From an uncultured Clostridia bacterium (GTDB lineage: Bacteria > Bacillota > Clostridia > Lachnospirales > Lachnospiraceae): 19,783 nucleotides of DNA. Shown piece after piece: positions 6,834 through 15,007 of the stretch (the first letter of the stretch is position 1; the number at the start of each line of letters is the position of its first letter). Below the pieces are notes generated by a model. That model was given only the letters and a program-made list of their open reading frames with translations, did not search any database and was not told the DNA's origin. The DNA lies in assembly GCA_946611595.1 (NCBI GenBank), contig CAMODY010000013.1, forward strand, positions 1 through 19,783. Reading direction: 5' to 3'. Position numbers and translations under genes: made by a program.

Positions 6834-7739
6834 TTATTCCATATTTTCCGGAAATCCATGAATCATATAGCCGAACATTAAGGTAAGCGGCCTTTCTTCC
6901 GTATACTTTCGATGGTGCTCAACGAGTGTTTCAGGGCACGGGAAAGGATATTTCATTGCTTTCAGCACATCGCTGACCATAACGCCGGTTCCGTGCATTT
7001 CTTTGCCGTGGAGTATCATCCAGACCATGGCTGCTCCGGAGGCTTCCGGCGTAACCATTCCGTTAAATCCCGGCATCCGCATTTTCTTCATTTCTTCGGT
7101 GACCACTTTTACAGAGTTCGGCCGGACAGGACCAACGCCTGCAGGCTGGAAGCAGAAAACATGAACTCCCGTATCCAGAACCTCATTGGAAAGGCTCATA
7201 CATGCGGAGGTTGCAGCTGCTTTCGCTGCCGTATAGACACTTCCGCCAAGCATTCCCGGGATATAGTGGAACTGTGTTGTGGAAAACGTGACTGTACCAT
7301 GACCGCGCTTGATCATATCCGGCACAAATGCATGCGCCGTCAGCATAAAAGCACGGGCGGATATCCCATATGCACGGTCCAGATCCTCAACCGGGGATTC
7401 AAGAATGGAATAGTTTAACGACATGTCCATTGCATTGTTGATGAGGATATCAACTTTGCCGAATGCGGCATATGCCTCCTCTTTCAGCCTTGCAACATCC
7501 TCTGCGCTCGATACGTCAGCCTGTACAAAGACTGCCGTACCTTCGCCGAAGTCAGCATTGATCTCTTCTGCAACGGCCATGCCGCGCTCTTTACCGCGTC
7601 CGACAACAACAACCTTTCCTCCTGCCCAGGCGATCGCCTGCGCAAAGCCTTTTCCGACGTTGCTGGTCGAACCTGTAATGACGGCAACCTCACCGTCAAG
7701 TGAACCTTTCTTTAGTCCGGAATTTGAAATATCAAACAT
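6834..7739 (-). CDS. Short-chain dehydrogenase/reductase (SDR), atypical active site
   Basis: A 301-residue NAD(P)-dependent SDR, longer than the usual 250 because of a C-terminal extension. The nucleotide motif is TGSTSNVGKG (22-31), NNA is at 101-103 and the catalytic Y169-xxx-K173 is in VYTAAK. The Ser expected 13 residues before Tyr is Gln (FSTTQFHY), and the conserved tetrad Asn region reads YGISAR instead of xxVNxx. Two of the four tetrad residues therefore seem replaced. I start at ATG 7739, which has AAGGAGG nine bases upstream; seven codons further up no RBS is seen. It follows the OYE-type gene by 71 bases on the same strand and probably shares its transcript. Substrate unknown; a hydroxyl/keto step next to the enoate-type reductase is plausible. 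Confidence 0.87.
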   Translation of the reverse strand: MFDISNSGLKKGSLDGEVAVITGSTSNVGKGFAQAIAWAGGKVVVVGRGKERGMAVAEEINADFGEGTAVFVQADVSSAEDVARLKEEAYAAFGKVDILINNAMDMSLNYSILESPVEDLDRAYGISARAFMLTAHAFVPDMIKRGHGTVTFSTTQFHYIPGMLGGSVYTAAKAAATSACMSLSNEVLDTGVHVFCFQPAGVGPVRPNSVKVVTEEMKKMRMPGFNGMVTPEASGAAMVWMILHGKEMHGTGVMVSDVLKAMKYPFPCPETLVEHHRKYTEERPLTLMFGYMIHGFPENME

Positions 7740-7810
7740 CTTTTTCCTCCTTAAATTCATCGCGTGAACTTCCGTTCTTCTTGCTTAAAGACGCATACTG
7801 AAAACCGGAT

Positions 7811-9724
7811 CTACAGATCTCTTGCAATCGTATAGGCAGTCTTTACTGCCATCATGATATTAGCAACACTGCTGCAGTCACCGATCATCTGAAACTCCGG
7901 CGCATATGGCGCAAAGGCAAATGCTTCTTCCGCCAATGGCTGCTGCCCGGTGGCAACGATCACAGTATCGGCTTCGAGCATTTTTTCTTTGCCGTCTTGA
8001 ACATAATAAAGTCCCTCTTCCGTGACCTTTTCAGCAGTTGCTCCGAAGATCACTTCCATGCCGCGTCTTCTCATCTCCCGTTTCACTGCAAGTGCCTGTG
8101 AGCCAAGGCCCGGCGCGTTGATTTCTTTTCCCATCTCGATCACATCAGTTTTGATGCCTTCCATATCAAGGAAGATTGAAAGCTCACAGCCCACAAGGCC
8201 TCCGCCGATGATCGCGGTTTTCTTTCCAAGCTTATCCGGATTCTCAAAGGCATACTGCGCGGTGACCACGTTCTTTCCGTCGATGCCCGGGATTTTCGGA
8301 AATGCCGGCTTGCTTCCGACGCATGCCAGGATAACATCCGGCTTCATCTCTTCCATCATCTCAGGCGTTGCCTCTGTATTAAGCCGCACATCGACGCCTT
8401 CTTTTTCCAGATTCCGTATCTGGAATTCCAGATACTTCCTGAAGTATTTCTTAAACGGCACCTTTTCCTCACAGTGCATACCGCCGCCCAGGTAATCGTT
8501 TTTCTCAAACAGAGTGACATCATGCCCCCGCTTCTTTGCTTCAATTGCTGCTTCCATTCCGGCGATTCCACCACCGATCACGACCACGTTCTTCTTCACG
8601 GCAGCTTTCTGCCCTTCCGGGAACTGTGCCTCGCGGGAGGTGCGCGGATTTAAGGCGCAGACCAAAAGCCCCGTCATGATTGAAGACCAGCAGCTCATAC
8701 ATTTGATACATGGAATAATCTCATCATCTCTTCCGGCTCTTGCCTTGTTCGGAAGGTATGGATCGCACATCAGCGCTCGGGCGCAGTTCACAAAATCTGC
8801 TTTGCCTGATGCGATCACTTCTTCCATGAATTCCGGTGTGGAGATGGATCCGACCGTTCCCACCAGAGAATGTTTCATTTCTTTTTTGATTGCGGCTGCA
8901 TACTCGACCAACGCTCCTTCTTCCTGGAACATCGTCGGCGCACAGACCTGCCACTCATCATTAGAGAGCGTTCCGTGAACACCCAGGGATACATGGATGA
9001 TGTCGGCATGCCCATCTAATGCTTTGGCATATTCGATGCCTTCAGCAAAGTCGTAGCCCTGGGAAAGCTCGGATGCGCTGATGCGGAATTCGATCGGAAA
9101 ATCCCTGCCGCATGCTTCGTGAATCTTATCGCAGATGGTGACGGCAAACTTCGCGCGATTTTCACGGCTTCCGCCCCATTCATCTGTTCTATGATTCGTA
9201 TATTCACTGAAAAACTGTTCCGGAAGCCAGCCATGTCCGCCATGAACGGTAACCATGTTGAAACCTTTGTTCTTGGCATTAACTGCCGACTTAACATAGT
9301 TGTCAATAATCTCTTCGACTTCTTCTGTGGTATATGCGGTGACCGGATGGCCGTCTACTTCGCCATCGGAAGGTCCCATGGCTTTTCCGCCATAACGCCC
9401 GCAATGTGAAAGCTCAGCTGAAGCAACCGCACCATGCCGCCTGATTCCATCAGCCATCCTTCCCAGATAATAAATATTAAACGGATTTAAAAGGTCAATA
9501 CAACGGTTTCCGCGCGGGCTTCTCGGACGGTCGACCTGACATTCGCCAACGCAGACAGATGCCGCGCCGCCCTTTGCCTTTTCGATATAATAATCAATTG
9601 CATTCTCTCCTAAAGTGCAGTCATCTTTGATGTCTACCCAGCCGGTTGGAGATGCAAAGATTCTGTTCCTGAAAACAACATTTCCGACCTTGATCGGGGA
9701 AAACAAATGTGGGTACTTCAGCAT
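7811..9724 (-). CDS. Old-yellow-enzyme / FeS / FAD oxidoreductase (BaiCD/BaiH and dienoyl-CoA reductase type)
   Basis: A 637-residue, three-part NADH:flavin oxidoreductase. Residues 1-335 are an FMN-binding OYE barrel (LFSPIKVGNVVFRNRI; HGGHGWLPEQFFSEYTNHRT around 161-180; WGGSRENR). A 4Fe-4S motif has Cys at 339, 342, 345 and 356. From 378 on there are FAD and NAD(P) domains with GGGIAG (384-389), GGGLVG (507-512) and a final GDC. Relatives reduce activated C=C bonds in bile acids, 2-enoates, dienoyl-CoA and plant or drug compounds. The position of the catalytic Tyr in dienoyl-CoA reductase is Trp (W166), as I recall for many gut OYE paralogues. AAAGGAG lies about nine bases before the ATG. 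It leads the SDR gene and is divergent from the FAD-oxidoreductase gene. Substrate cannot be told from sequence. Confidence 0.93.
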   Translation of the reverse strand: MLKYPHLFSPIKVGNVVFRNRIFASPTGWVDIKDDCTLGENAIDYYIEKAKGGAASVCVGECQVDRPRSPRGNRCIDLLNPFNIYYLGRMADGIRRHGAVASAELSHCGRYGGKAMGPSDGEVDGHPVTAYTTEEVEEIIDNYVKSAVNAKNKGFNMVTVHGGHGWLPEQFFSEYTNHRTDEWGGSRENRAKFAVTICDKIHEACGRDFPIEFRISASELSQGYDFAEGIEYAKALDGHADIIHVSLGVHGTLSNDEWQVCAPTMFQEEGALVEYAAAIKKEMKHSLVGTVGSISTPEFMEEVIASGKADFVNCARALMCDPYLPNKARAGRDDEIIPCIKCMSCWSSIMTGLLVCALNPRTSREAQFPEGQKAAVKKNVVVIGGGIAGMEAAIEAKKRGHDVTLFEKNDYLGGGMHCEEKVPFKKYFRKYLEFQIRNLEKEGVDVRLNTEATPEMMEEMKPDVILACVGSKPAFPKIPGIDGKNVVTAQYAFENPDKLGKKTAIIGGGLVGCELSIFLDMEGIKTDVIEMGKEINAPGLGSQALAVKREMRRRGMEVIFGATAEKVTEEGLYYVQDGKEKMLEADTVIVATGQQPLAEEAFAFAPYAPEFQMIGDCSSVANIMMAVKTAYTIARDL

Positions 9725-9922
9725 TTTGGCGCACTCCTTTCGTTTTTTTCAGTCTGTAATTATGTTTTCACCCTGCAGGCCGGAAAAGTCTAATCGAATT
9801 TTTCAATCGCCTCTTTAATTATTTGCATGAGCGATTTAGCCGACACGTCTTTTTGCCGGCATAAATTATGCTAAAATTGTTTTTAGTTATTGACCACAGT
9901 TTTTTAGCATAAGGGAAGAAAA
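9725..9922. promoter_or_regulatory. Divergent control region with palindromic candidate operator
   Basis: Separates the OYE-SDR pair (-) from the FAD-oxidoreductase/Fe-ADH pair (+). It holds a perfect 13-bp palindrome GCATAAATTATGC (9859-9871) overlapping an extended -10, and an 11-bp inverted repeat (9866-9876 with 9902-9912). The GCATAA half-site thus occurs three times, the last just before the RBS. No coding potential seen and no regulator gene adjacent. Confidence 0.5.
9869..9877 (+). promoter_or_regulatory. Extended -10 (TGCTAAAAT) for the FAD-oxidoreductase gene
   Basis: TGnTAAAAT, 45 bases before ATG 9923, overlapping the palindrome at 9859-9871. No good -35 is visible, as is common with extended -10 promoters. 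Confidence 0.45.
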
Positions 9923-11278
9923 ATGAGTGCTCATATCAGGATCCCGGAAACGGATATTCCAATTGTAAAAGAGACCGATGTGATCGTTATCGGCGGAGGC
10001 GTTGCCGGCATCGCGGCAGCTGTCGCGGCTTCTCGACAGGGTGTCAAAGTCACGCTGATCGAAAAAAGCATCGTGCTTGGAGGACTTGCAACCTCCGGTC
10101 ATGTCTGTGTGTATCTTCCGATCGATGACGGCAATGGAAACAAAGTGTATGGCGGACTTGCGGAAGAACTTTTGCATGTCTGCATCCGCTACAGCCAGGA
10201 TAACCTCCCGGAGGTTTGGCGTTCGAAGCCGGATACCGCGCCGCCTGACAGCGAGCGCTATATGACGAACTTTAACATTCCGGCAGCCGTGCTCTCTTTG
10301 GATGAGTTTATGGAAAAAGAAGGCGTGGAAGTTATATTTGATGCCGTCTTCAGCGAGCCCATCATGGAGGGCGCCACAGTGAAAGGGATCATTGTGGAAA
10401 GCAAATCCGGCCGTACGGCATATATGGCAAAAATGTTTATTGATGCCTCCGGAGATGCCGACCTGGTATCCCGCGCAGGTGCTGAAACGGAAACGCTGAA
10501 AACGATCGTCTCCCACTGGTTCCACGAACTCGATTTTGATGTTATGAAACGAGGGATTGAAGAAGGCGATATGCTGCGTGCAGTCCCGATGCGTTGGCTT
10601 GGACTAGTTCCGAGCGGCGGTGCCGGAGACGAGGCGGAAGATCTCACTTGTGACGGTACCACCTCTGAAGGAGTCAACGAGTATATCCGTCTTTCAAGGG
10701 GTCTTGCGCTTGATTATCTTAAGGAACACCAGCGTGACGACTATGCGATGATTTCGCTTCCCTTCACTCCGCAGTTTCGTATGACACGAAGGCTGGTCGG
10801 AATGGATGAACTGAAATATGACGCAGAATATACGATCGACTCTTCGATCGGCTGTGTGATCGCTTCTCTCGACAAACCGGCAACCGTTTATGAGTATCCA
10901 TACGAGGGGCTGATCACAGATAAACTTTCAAATGTATTTGCAGCAGGCAGGATGGTATCCGCTTCCGGACGCGGTTGGGCCATCATGCGTTTCATTCCTG
11001 CCTGTGTTCTGACAGGAGAGGCAGCCGGAACTGCGGCTGCGATTGCGGTAAAAGATGGCTGTACCGTCCAGGAAGTAGATGTGAAAAAGCTTCAGAAAAT
11101 CCTTTCAGACAACGGTGTAAAGCTGCACAGAACAAAGGCCATGGAAGGAAACACACCAAAAGTATGGAAACTGGAAAGACCGGCACTTAAGCCGGGCGAA
11201 CCGTTCATCAATAAATACTGCGTTCATGTCGATACCGAAAACTATCGGATGGCCGGTGATAGCGGGCATGAAGATTGA
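9923..11278 (+). CDS. FAD-dependent oxidoreductase (FAD_oxidored / PF12831 type)
   Basis: A 451-residue FAD flavoprotein. An N-terminal Rossmann motif VIVIGGGVAGIAAA (24-29 GGGVAG) runs into the E47 that binds ribose, then GGLATSGH, typical of the FAD_oxidored family. A second FAD-contact region near the C-terminus reads NVFAAGRMVSASGRGWAIMR and GEAAGTAAAIA. There is no signal peptide, no Cys-rich FeS motif and no obvious pyridine-nucleotide domain, so it may need a partner electron carrier. Start: AAGGGA six bases before ATG 9923. The iron alcohol dehydrogenase gene follows after 39 bases with its own RBS, which suggests an operon. Divergent from the OYE-type gene. Family is recognised; substrate unknown. 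Confidence 0.88.
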   Translation: MSAHIRIPETDIPIVKETDVIVIGGGVAGIAAAVAASRQGVKVTLIEKSIVLGGLATSGHVCVYLPIDDGNGNKVYGGLAEELLHVCIRYSQDNLPEVWRSKPDTAPPDSERYMTNFNIPAAVLSLDEFMEKEGVEVIFDAVFSEPIMEGATVKGIIVESKSGRTAYMAKMFIDASGDADLVSRAGAETETLKTIVSHWFHELDFDVMKRGIEEGDMLRAVPMRWLGLVPSGGAGDEAEDLTCDGTTSEGVNEYIRLSRGLALDYLKEHQRDDYAMISLPFTPQFRMTRRLVGMDELKYDAEYTIDSSIGCVIASLDKPATVYEYPYEGLITDKLSNVFAAGRMVSASGRGWAIMRFIPACVLTGEAAGTAAAIAVKDGCTVQEVDVKKLQKILSDNGVKLHRTKAMEGNTPKVWKLERPALKPGEPFINKYCVHVDTENYRMAGDSGHED

Positions 11279-11317
11279 CGCAGCAGATTATCAGGATTAT
11301 CGAAGGAGGAAATAAAA

Positions 11318-12478
11318 ATGGCAGTTATGTATCAGCAAGTATGTCCCGTACTTTTTGGAGAGAACGCTACACAGGAAATGGCTAAAAAAATCGCAGAGGA
11401 AGGCCATAAAAACGTTTTCATCTGCTGCGATCCCGGCGTGCGGGCAGCGGGAATTGCGGATATGATCGTAGAGATACTAAAGGAAGAGGGCCTGTCTTCC
11501 AGCGTGTTTGATGAGTGCGTGCCGGATGCTCCGGATACATCGATTGATGAGCTGGCTGAGAAGATCAGACAGACCGGCGCGGATATTATTTTAGGTGTTG
11601 GCGGAGGCTCCAGTATGGATGCTGCAAAGGCTGCCGGCGTTGTTCTCGATAACGGCGATTCCGTTCGAAAGTATATGGAAGAGAATGGAAATCCGGGATT
11701 TGTTATTAAGACTCCCGTATATCTGCTGCCGACCAATGCCGGAACCGGAAGCGAAAGCACACCAATGAGCGTTATCCACGAAATGGCGACCGATACCAAA
11801 AAGGTCGTATTGCGTTATGCCGAACTTGCGGTGCTCGATCCAAAGCTAACGGTAAGCTGCCCTCCATCCGTAACGGTCAATTCCGGCATGGATGCGTTAA
11901 GCCATGCAGTTGAAGCCTGCACATCCGTTGCTCCAAACCCGAAAGATATGGCACTTGCACTCCATGCAATTAAACTGATTGTGAATAATCTTCCGATTGC
12001 GATCCGCGAGCCTGAAAACCTCGAAGCAAGAGGAAACCTGCTGTTCGCATCCAATATCAGCGGCATTGCATTTGCTGCCATGAGTACGCATATCGGACAT
12101 TGCTTTGCTCACGAAGCAGGAATCCACTTCCACTTAAATCATGGTCTTTGCTGCGGACTTGCAGTTCCGGAAACCATCCGCTTTGTTGCAGATAAGAAGC
12201 CGGAAGAAGTCCGGAAGATTGCAGAAGCAATGGGCGTAGCTGTTCCAGAAGGATGCGACGCAAAAGAAACTGCAGAGCTCGTTGCAAAATTTGTCCGCAG
12301 TCTGATGAGAGAGTGCGGCATGAAACCATTAAAGGAATGCGGCATTTCAAGAGAAGATGCCCTCTCTATAGCAAAGGCTGCAATTGACAATAACTGGTTC
12401 CACATCATGTGTCCGGGCGATATCACTTACGCACAGATGGAACAGTTTATCGCTGATATTTATGATAATTATCAATAA
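11318..12478 (+). CDS. Iron-containing (group III) alcohol dehydrogenase
   Basis: A 386-residue NAD(P)-dependent dehydrogenase of the Fe-ADH fold, usual length for the family. It has the nucleotide-binding GGGSSMD (95-101), the TNAGTGSE loop (139-146), and all metal ligands in the order of FucO-type enzymes: D192, H196, H261 and H275, with H265 between. The substrate may be an alcohol/aldehyde pair or a hydroxy acid; the sequence does not decide. AAGGAGGAAATAAAA precedes ATG 11318. It is the last gene of the plus-strand pair with the FAD oxidoreductase and is closed by the hairpin terminator at 12511-12544. Together with the divergent OYE and SDR it completes a set of four redox enzymes without any transporter or CoA ligase. 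Confidence 0.94.
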   Translation: MAVMYQQVCPVLFGENATQEMAKKIAEEGHKNVFICCDPGVRAAGIADMIVEILKEEGLSSSVFDECVPDAPDTSIDELAEKIRQTGADIILGVGGGSSMDAAKAAGVVLDNGDSVRKYMEENGNPGFVIKTPVYLLPTNAGTGSESTPMSVIHEMATDTKKVVLRYAELAVLDPKLTVSCPPSVTVNSGMDALSHAVEACTSVAPNPKDMALALHAIKLIVNNLPIAIREPENLEARGNLLFASNISGIAFAAMSTHIGHCFAHEAGIHFHLNHGLCCGLAVPETIRFVADKKPEEVRKIAEAMGVAVPEGCDAKETAELVAKFVRSLMRECGMKPLKECGISREDALSIAKAAIDNNWFHIMCPGDITYAQMEQFIADIYDNYQ

Positions 12479-12510
12479 AATAGTTTTCTCAAATCTCCTC
12501 TAGCTTTTAT

Positions 12511-12544
12511 ACAAAAAGACGGCGCCCTGACGGCGCCGTTTTTG
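12511..12544 (+). terminator. Intrinsic terminator after the Fe-ADH gene
   Basis: ACGGCGCC (12519-12526) pairs with GGCGCCGT (12532-12539) around CTGAC, followed by a T run (12539-12543) and preceded by an A run. The shape could work in both directions. Confidence 0.92.
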
Positions 12545-12642
12545 AGCTTTATTAATTTTGTGTTTTTTTAGCTGGCGTTGTAAAATGTATTAAAAACAGA
12601 CAAATATCAAATACCCGTATATATAAATAAAGGCCGAACACG

Positions 12643-13965
12643 ATGAACACAAAAGAAATGGAATTACAGAAGATCGCAGAAAGCACAGGCTCTACGCAGA
12701 CTGCTCTTTCAAATGAACAAAGGGATGAATATTTGCATACAGCGCTCGAAGCAGGAAAACTGTCTCTTGGCAATGGTTCAGAAACTGCTCGATGCTATAA
12801 CATTGTAAAAAATATTTTAAAGAGTTCCGGCAGTGAAAATTATGTCGCAACCGTTATATCCAAAAGCATTTTCGCCTCTTTAGACGGCAAGACAGAAATT
12901 GCCACCGCCGAAAGAGCGGGAACCAATTTAAACCGAATCTGCGTAGCCAATGATATTTCCCATGCAGTTGCTGATGGCAAGCTTGGACTCAAAGAAGCAC
13001 GTGAGAAGCTGTCGGTATTGAGCCAGACGAAGCTCTATAATTTTGTCCTCCGCCTGCTGGCCTATGTGGTTGCAATGGTAGCCACACCAATCTTTTTAAA
13101 CTGCACGATCGTCGACTGCGCTGCCGCTACTGTTTGCGGCGTGATCATGGCGTTTGTGGATGCACTGTTCCGCCGGATCCGGATCCACACATTTGCCAGT
13201 ATTTTTACCCAAACACTGATCATGGTCATCTGTGGAGGGCTTTCCGTTATTTTCTCCCGCGGTTACGTAAGCTTATATGCTGTTGTCGTTGCGGCTATCA
13301 TGCCGATGTTCCCTGGACTTGCACTGACAAATGCTGTGCGTGATACACTGCAGGGCGATTATGTTTCTGGAGCAGGACGGCTGATGGAAGCTTTTATGAG
13401 CGCACTGGCTATTTCCCTTGGAGTTGCCGTTGGACTGGTTGTGTCAGTGCTTGCCACCGGTACACAATTCGAACAATTATTCGATACCCCTTTCGGAGTG
13501 ATCACAGATACCCCATATCTGTTCTGGATCTATGCCGCGGCTGCATTGTTTTATTCAGCAGGATACTGCATCCTCTTTGAAGTGCCGCCGAAATTTATTA
13601 TTTGGAGTGCACTCGTAGGCTGCGCAGGCAAAACGCTTTGTATGTATATCAATTACCATACAGACTCTGAAGTATGGGGAACCTTCCTCGCGACATTAGT
13701 GGTCGCGCTTTTGGCACAGATTTTTGCAAGAATTTTTAAAGCCCCTGCAACTCCGTTTTTAATTGCCGGAATCATGGCACTGGTTCCCGGACGCTCGCTT
13801 TACGCCAGCATTTCAACGATCATTGACGGCGCCTATGCGGAAGGCTCAACCGAGCTCTTAAGAACGCTCATGATTGCCGGCGCTATTGCCCTTGCAATCT
13901 TCCTGGTAGATACCATCTTCCTGACTGCACACAGGATCAAGAATAGAAAGATTATGAAGCAGTAA
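12643..13965 (+). CDS. ThrE-type threonine/serine exporter, single chain
   Basis: A 440-residue integral membrane protein of the ThrE family. The N-terminal cytoplasmic part (about 25-140) has the family stretch LGNGSETARCYNIVKNI. About ten hydrophobic helices follow from residue 142: ThrE N-domain helices to about 275, then the shorter ThrE_2/DUF3815 half (about 290-430, with SALVGCAGKTL and GIMALVPGRSLY). In many Bacillota the two halves are separate genes (YjjP/YjjB type); here they are one chain. Expected role: export of threonine, serine or other small metabolites driven by ion gradient. The RBS is modest (AAAGG, about ten bases before ATG 12643); a Met at codon 6 is an alternative. The gene stands alone after a terminator, and its stop lies four bases from the stop of the YciI remnant. 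Confidence 0.9.
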   Translation: MNTKEMELQKIAESTGSTQTALSNEQRDEYLHTALEAGKLSLGNGSETARCYNIVKNILKSSGSENYVATVISKSIFASLDGKTEIATAERAGTNLNRICVANDISHAVADGKLGLKEAREKLSVLSQTKLYNFVLRLLAYVVAMVATPIFLNCTIVDCAAATVCGVIMAFVDALFRRIRIHTFASIFTQTLIMVICGGLSVIFSRGYVSLYAVVVAAIMPMFPGLALTNAVRDTLQGDYVSGAGRLMEAFMSALAISLGVAVGLVVSVLATGTQFEQLFDTPFGVITDTPYLFWIYAAAALFYSAGYCILFEVPPKFIIWSALVGCAGKTLCMYINYHTDSEVWGTFLATLVVALLAQIFARIFKAPATPFLIAGIMALVPGRSLYASISTIIDGAYAEGSTELLRTLMIAGAIALAIFLVDTIFLTAHRIKNRKIMKQ

Positions 13966-13968
13966 GCT

Positions 13969-14091
13969 TTATGCTCCTACCTTCTCGCCGTTCAAGAGCA
14001 CAACATTGATCGGTTCAACATCGATCTTTTCCCAGACCTTTTCCTTAATATAAGGTTCAGATGCCAGATAATCATCTAAATATTTAGCGTC
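13969..14091 (-). pseudogene. Remnant of a YciI-like protein (C-terminal 40 codons)
   Basis: Read on the minus strand, 40 codons give DAKYLDDYLASEPYIKEKVW... and then a stop at 13969-13971. The EPYIKE...W followed by a VEPINVV strand matches the C-terminal half of YciI-family proteins (about 95 residues), where a Asp/Glu-Pro-Tyr segment precedes the last strand. The codon just upstream is a TAA (14092-14094), and the LCM-type methyltransferase ends 17 bases further up. The first 55 or so residues are therefore missing and the fragment has no start codon or RBS. Probably a gene cut by deletion or rearrangement. Assignment rests on a short stretch. Confidence 0.55.
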
Positions 14092-14108
14092 TTATATTAT
14101 ACCAAAGC

Positions 14109-14951
14109 CTAACGTGCTTTGTGTTTGTTTTCGATCTTGACGATCTGCATCCCCAGCATCTTATCAGCAATTTTTGCAAGGAAGCGGTGGATAGCTTTGA
14201 CCTCAGGGTTTTTCATGTCGTAGTATCCCAGCATATAGCCACGCGTGCTAACTTTAATTCTGTCCGACCATAGGGACAGTTCTTTCACTGCATCATCCGT
14301 TCTGAAATATGCTGCTGCCTCCTTCATATCCCAGTTTTTAAGGACAACTTTCATCATCATCTTAAATCCACGCTCGTTCACCGTATCAAAAACAAAGCGG
14401 CTTTCCGGAAACTTTTCCGCCATTGCGAGCACGAGTTTCTTAACATCCTCTTTTTTAAAATAATGAATTACACCTGCAGCATAAAAGATTACGCCTCCTT
14501 CAGCGTCGATCTTATCCATCCACGAGAGGTCATTAATATCTCCGGGGATATTTGTCTCACGCGGGTCTACTCCGATCAGTTCCTCGCGTGCCTCAATCGT
14601 ATCCGGAAAATCCAAGTTATAAATCTTATTGCCTGCTCCGCCGCATCTTCTCGGATCCTGATCCAGTCCGCAGCCAAGGCAAACAATAGCGGCATTTGGA
14701 TGGTTCTTGAGATAATCGTTGATCTCCCACATCATATCCAGCTGGCGCATTGCTCCTTCAAGTGCTCCAAACTCATATGCCGTAGTATCAGCTTTTTTCT
14801 CGATCTCCGAGAAGTCATAATCCAGATTTTCACAAACCTCATCTGCAGCCGGATCGCTGTACAGCGATGCAAATCGCTTGTTGCACATCCTCCTTGCATA
14901 TAATGGAATGATCAGCGTTTCCTGTACTGATCCTTTTTTAATTTGAATCAT
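14109..14951 (-). CDS. LCM/TcmP-type SAM methyltransferase
   Basis: A 280-residue cytosolic methyltransferase of the leucine carboxyl methyltransferase / polyketide O-methyltransferase superfamily. The SAM motif AIVCLGCGLDQDPRR (88-102) corresponds to the family's LGxGLDT.F.R, and YNLDFPDTIEAREELI (111-126) matches the second signature, where the acidic residue binds ribose. Relatives methylate carboxyl or hydroxyl groups of small molecules. GAGGG lies about seven bases before ATG 14951. It is third in the minus-strand series after the MBL-fold and membrane methyltransferase genes, with a 56-base gap. The YciI remnant lies directly downstream. Substrate unknown. Confidence 0.87.
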   Translation of the reverse strand: MIQIKKGSVQETLIIPLYARRMCNKRFASLYSDPAADEVCENLDYDFSEIEKKADTTAYEFGALEGAMRQLDMMWEINDYLKNHPNAAIVCLGCGLDQDPRRCGGAGNKIYNLDFPDTIEAREELIGVDPRETNIPGDINDLSWMDKIDAEGGVIFYAAGVIHYFKKEDVKKLVLAMAEKFPESRFVFDTVNERGFKMMMKVVLKNWDMKEAAAYFRTDDAVKELSLWSDRIKVSTRGYMLGYYDMKNPEVKAIHRFLAKIADKMLGMQIVKIENKHKAR

Positions 14952-15007
14952 TCACGTCCCTCTTCTTTCATAACAAATCTTTTATCCCCCTGTAAAACCT
15001 CTCCGGT

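Noticed and set aside
7811..9724. Calling the OYE gene baiCD or baiH of a bile acid operon
   Set aside because: The architecture matches, but no other bai genes (ligase, dehydratase, CoA transferase) are present, so the specific name is not supported.
10258..12426. Long minus-strand open frames opposite the FAD-oxidoreductase and Fe-ADH genes
   Set aside because: They are antisense frames of clear genes, rich in Ser/Arg/Pro with no recognisable motifs.
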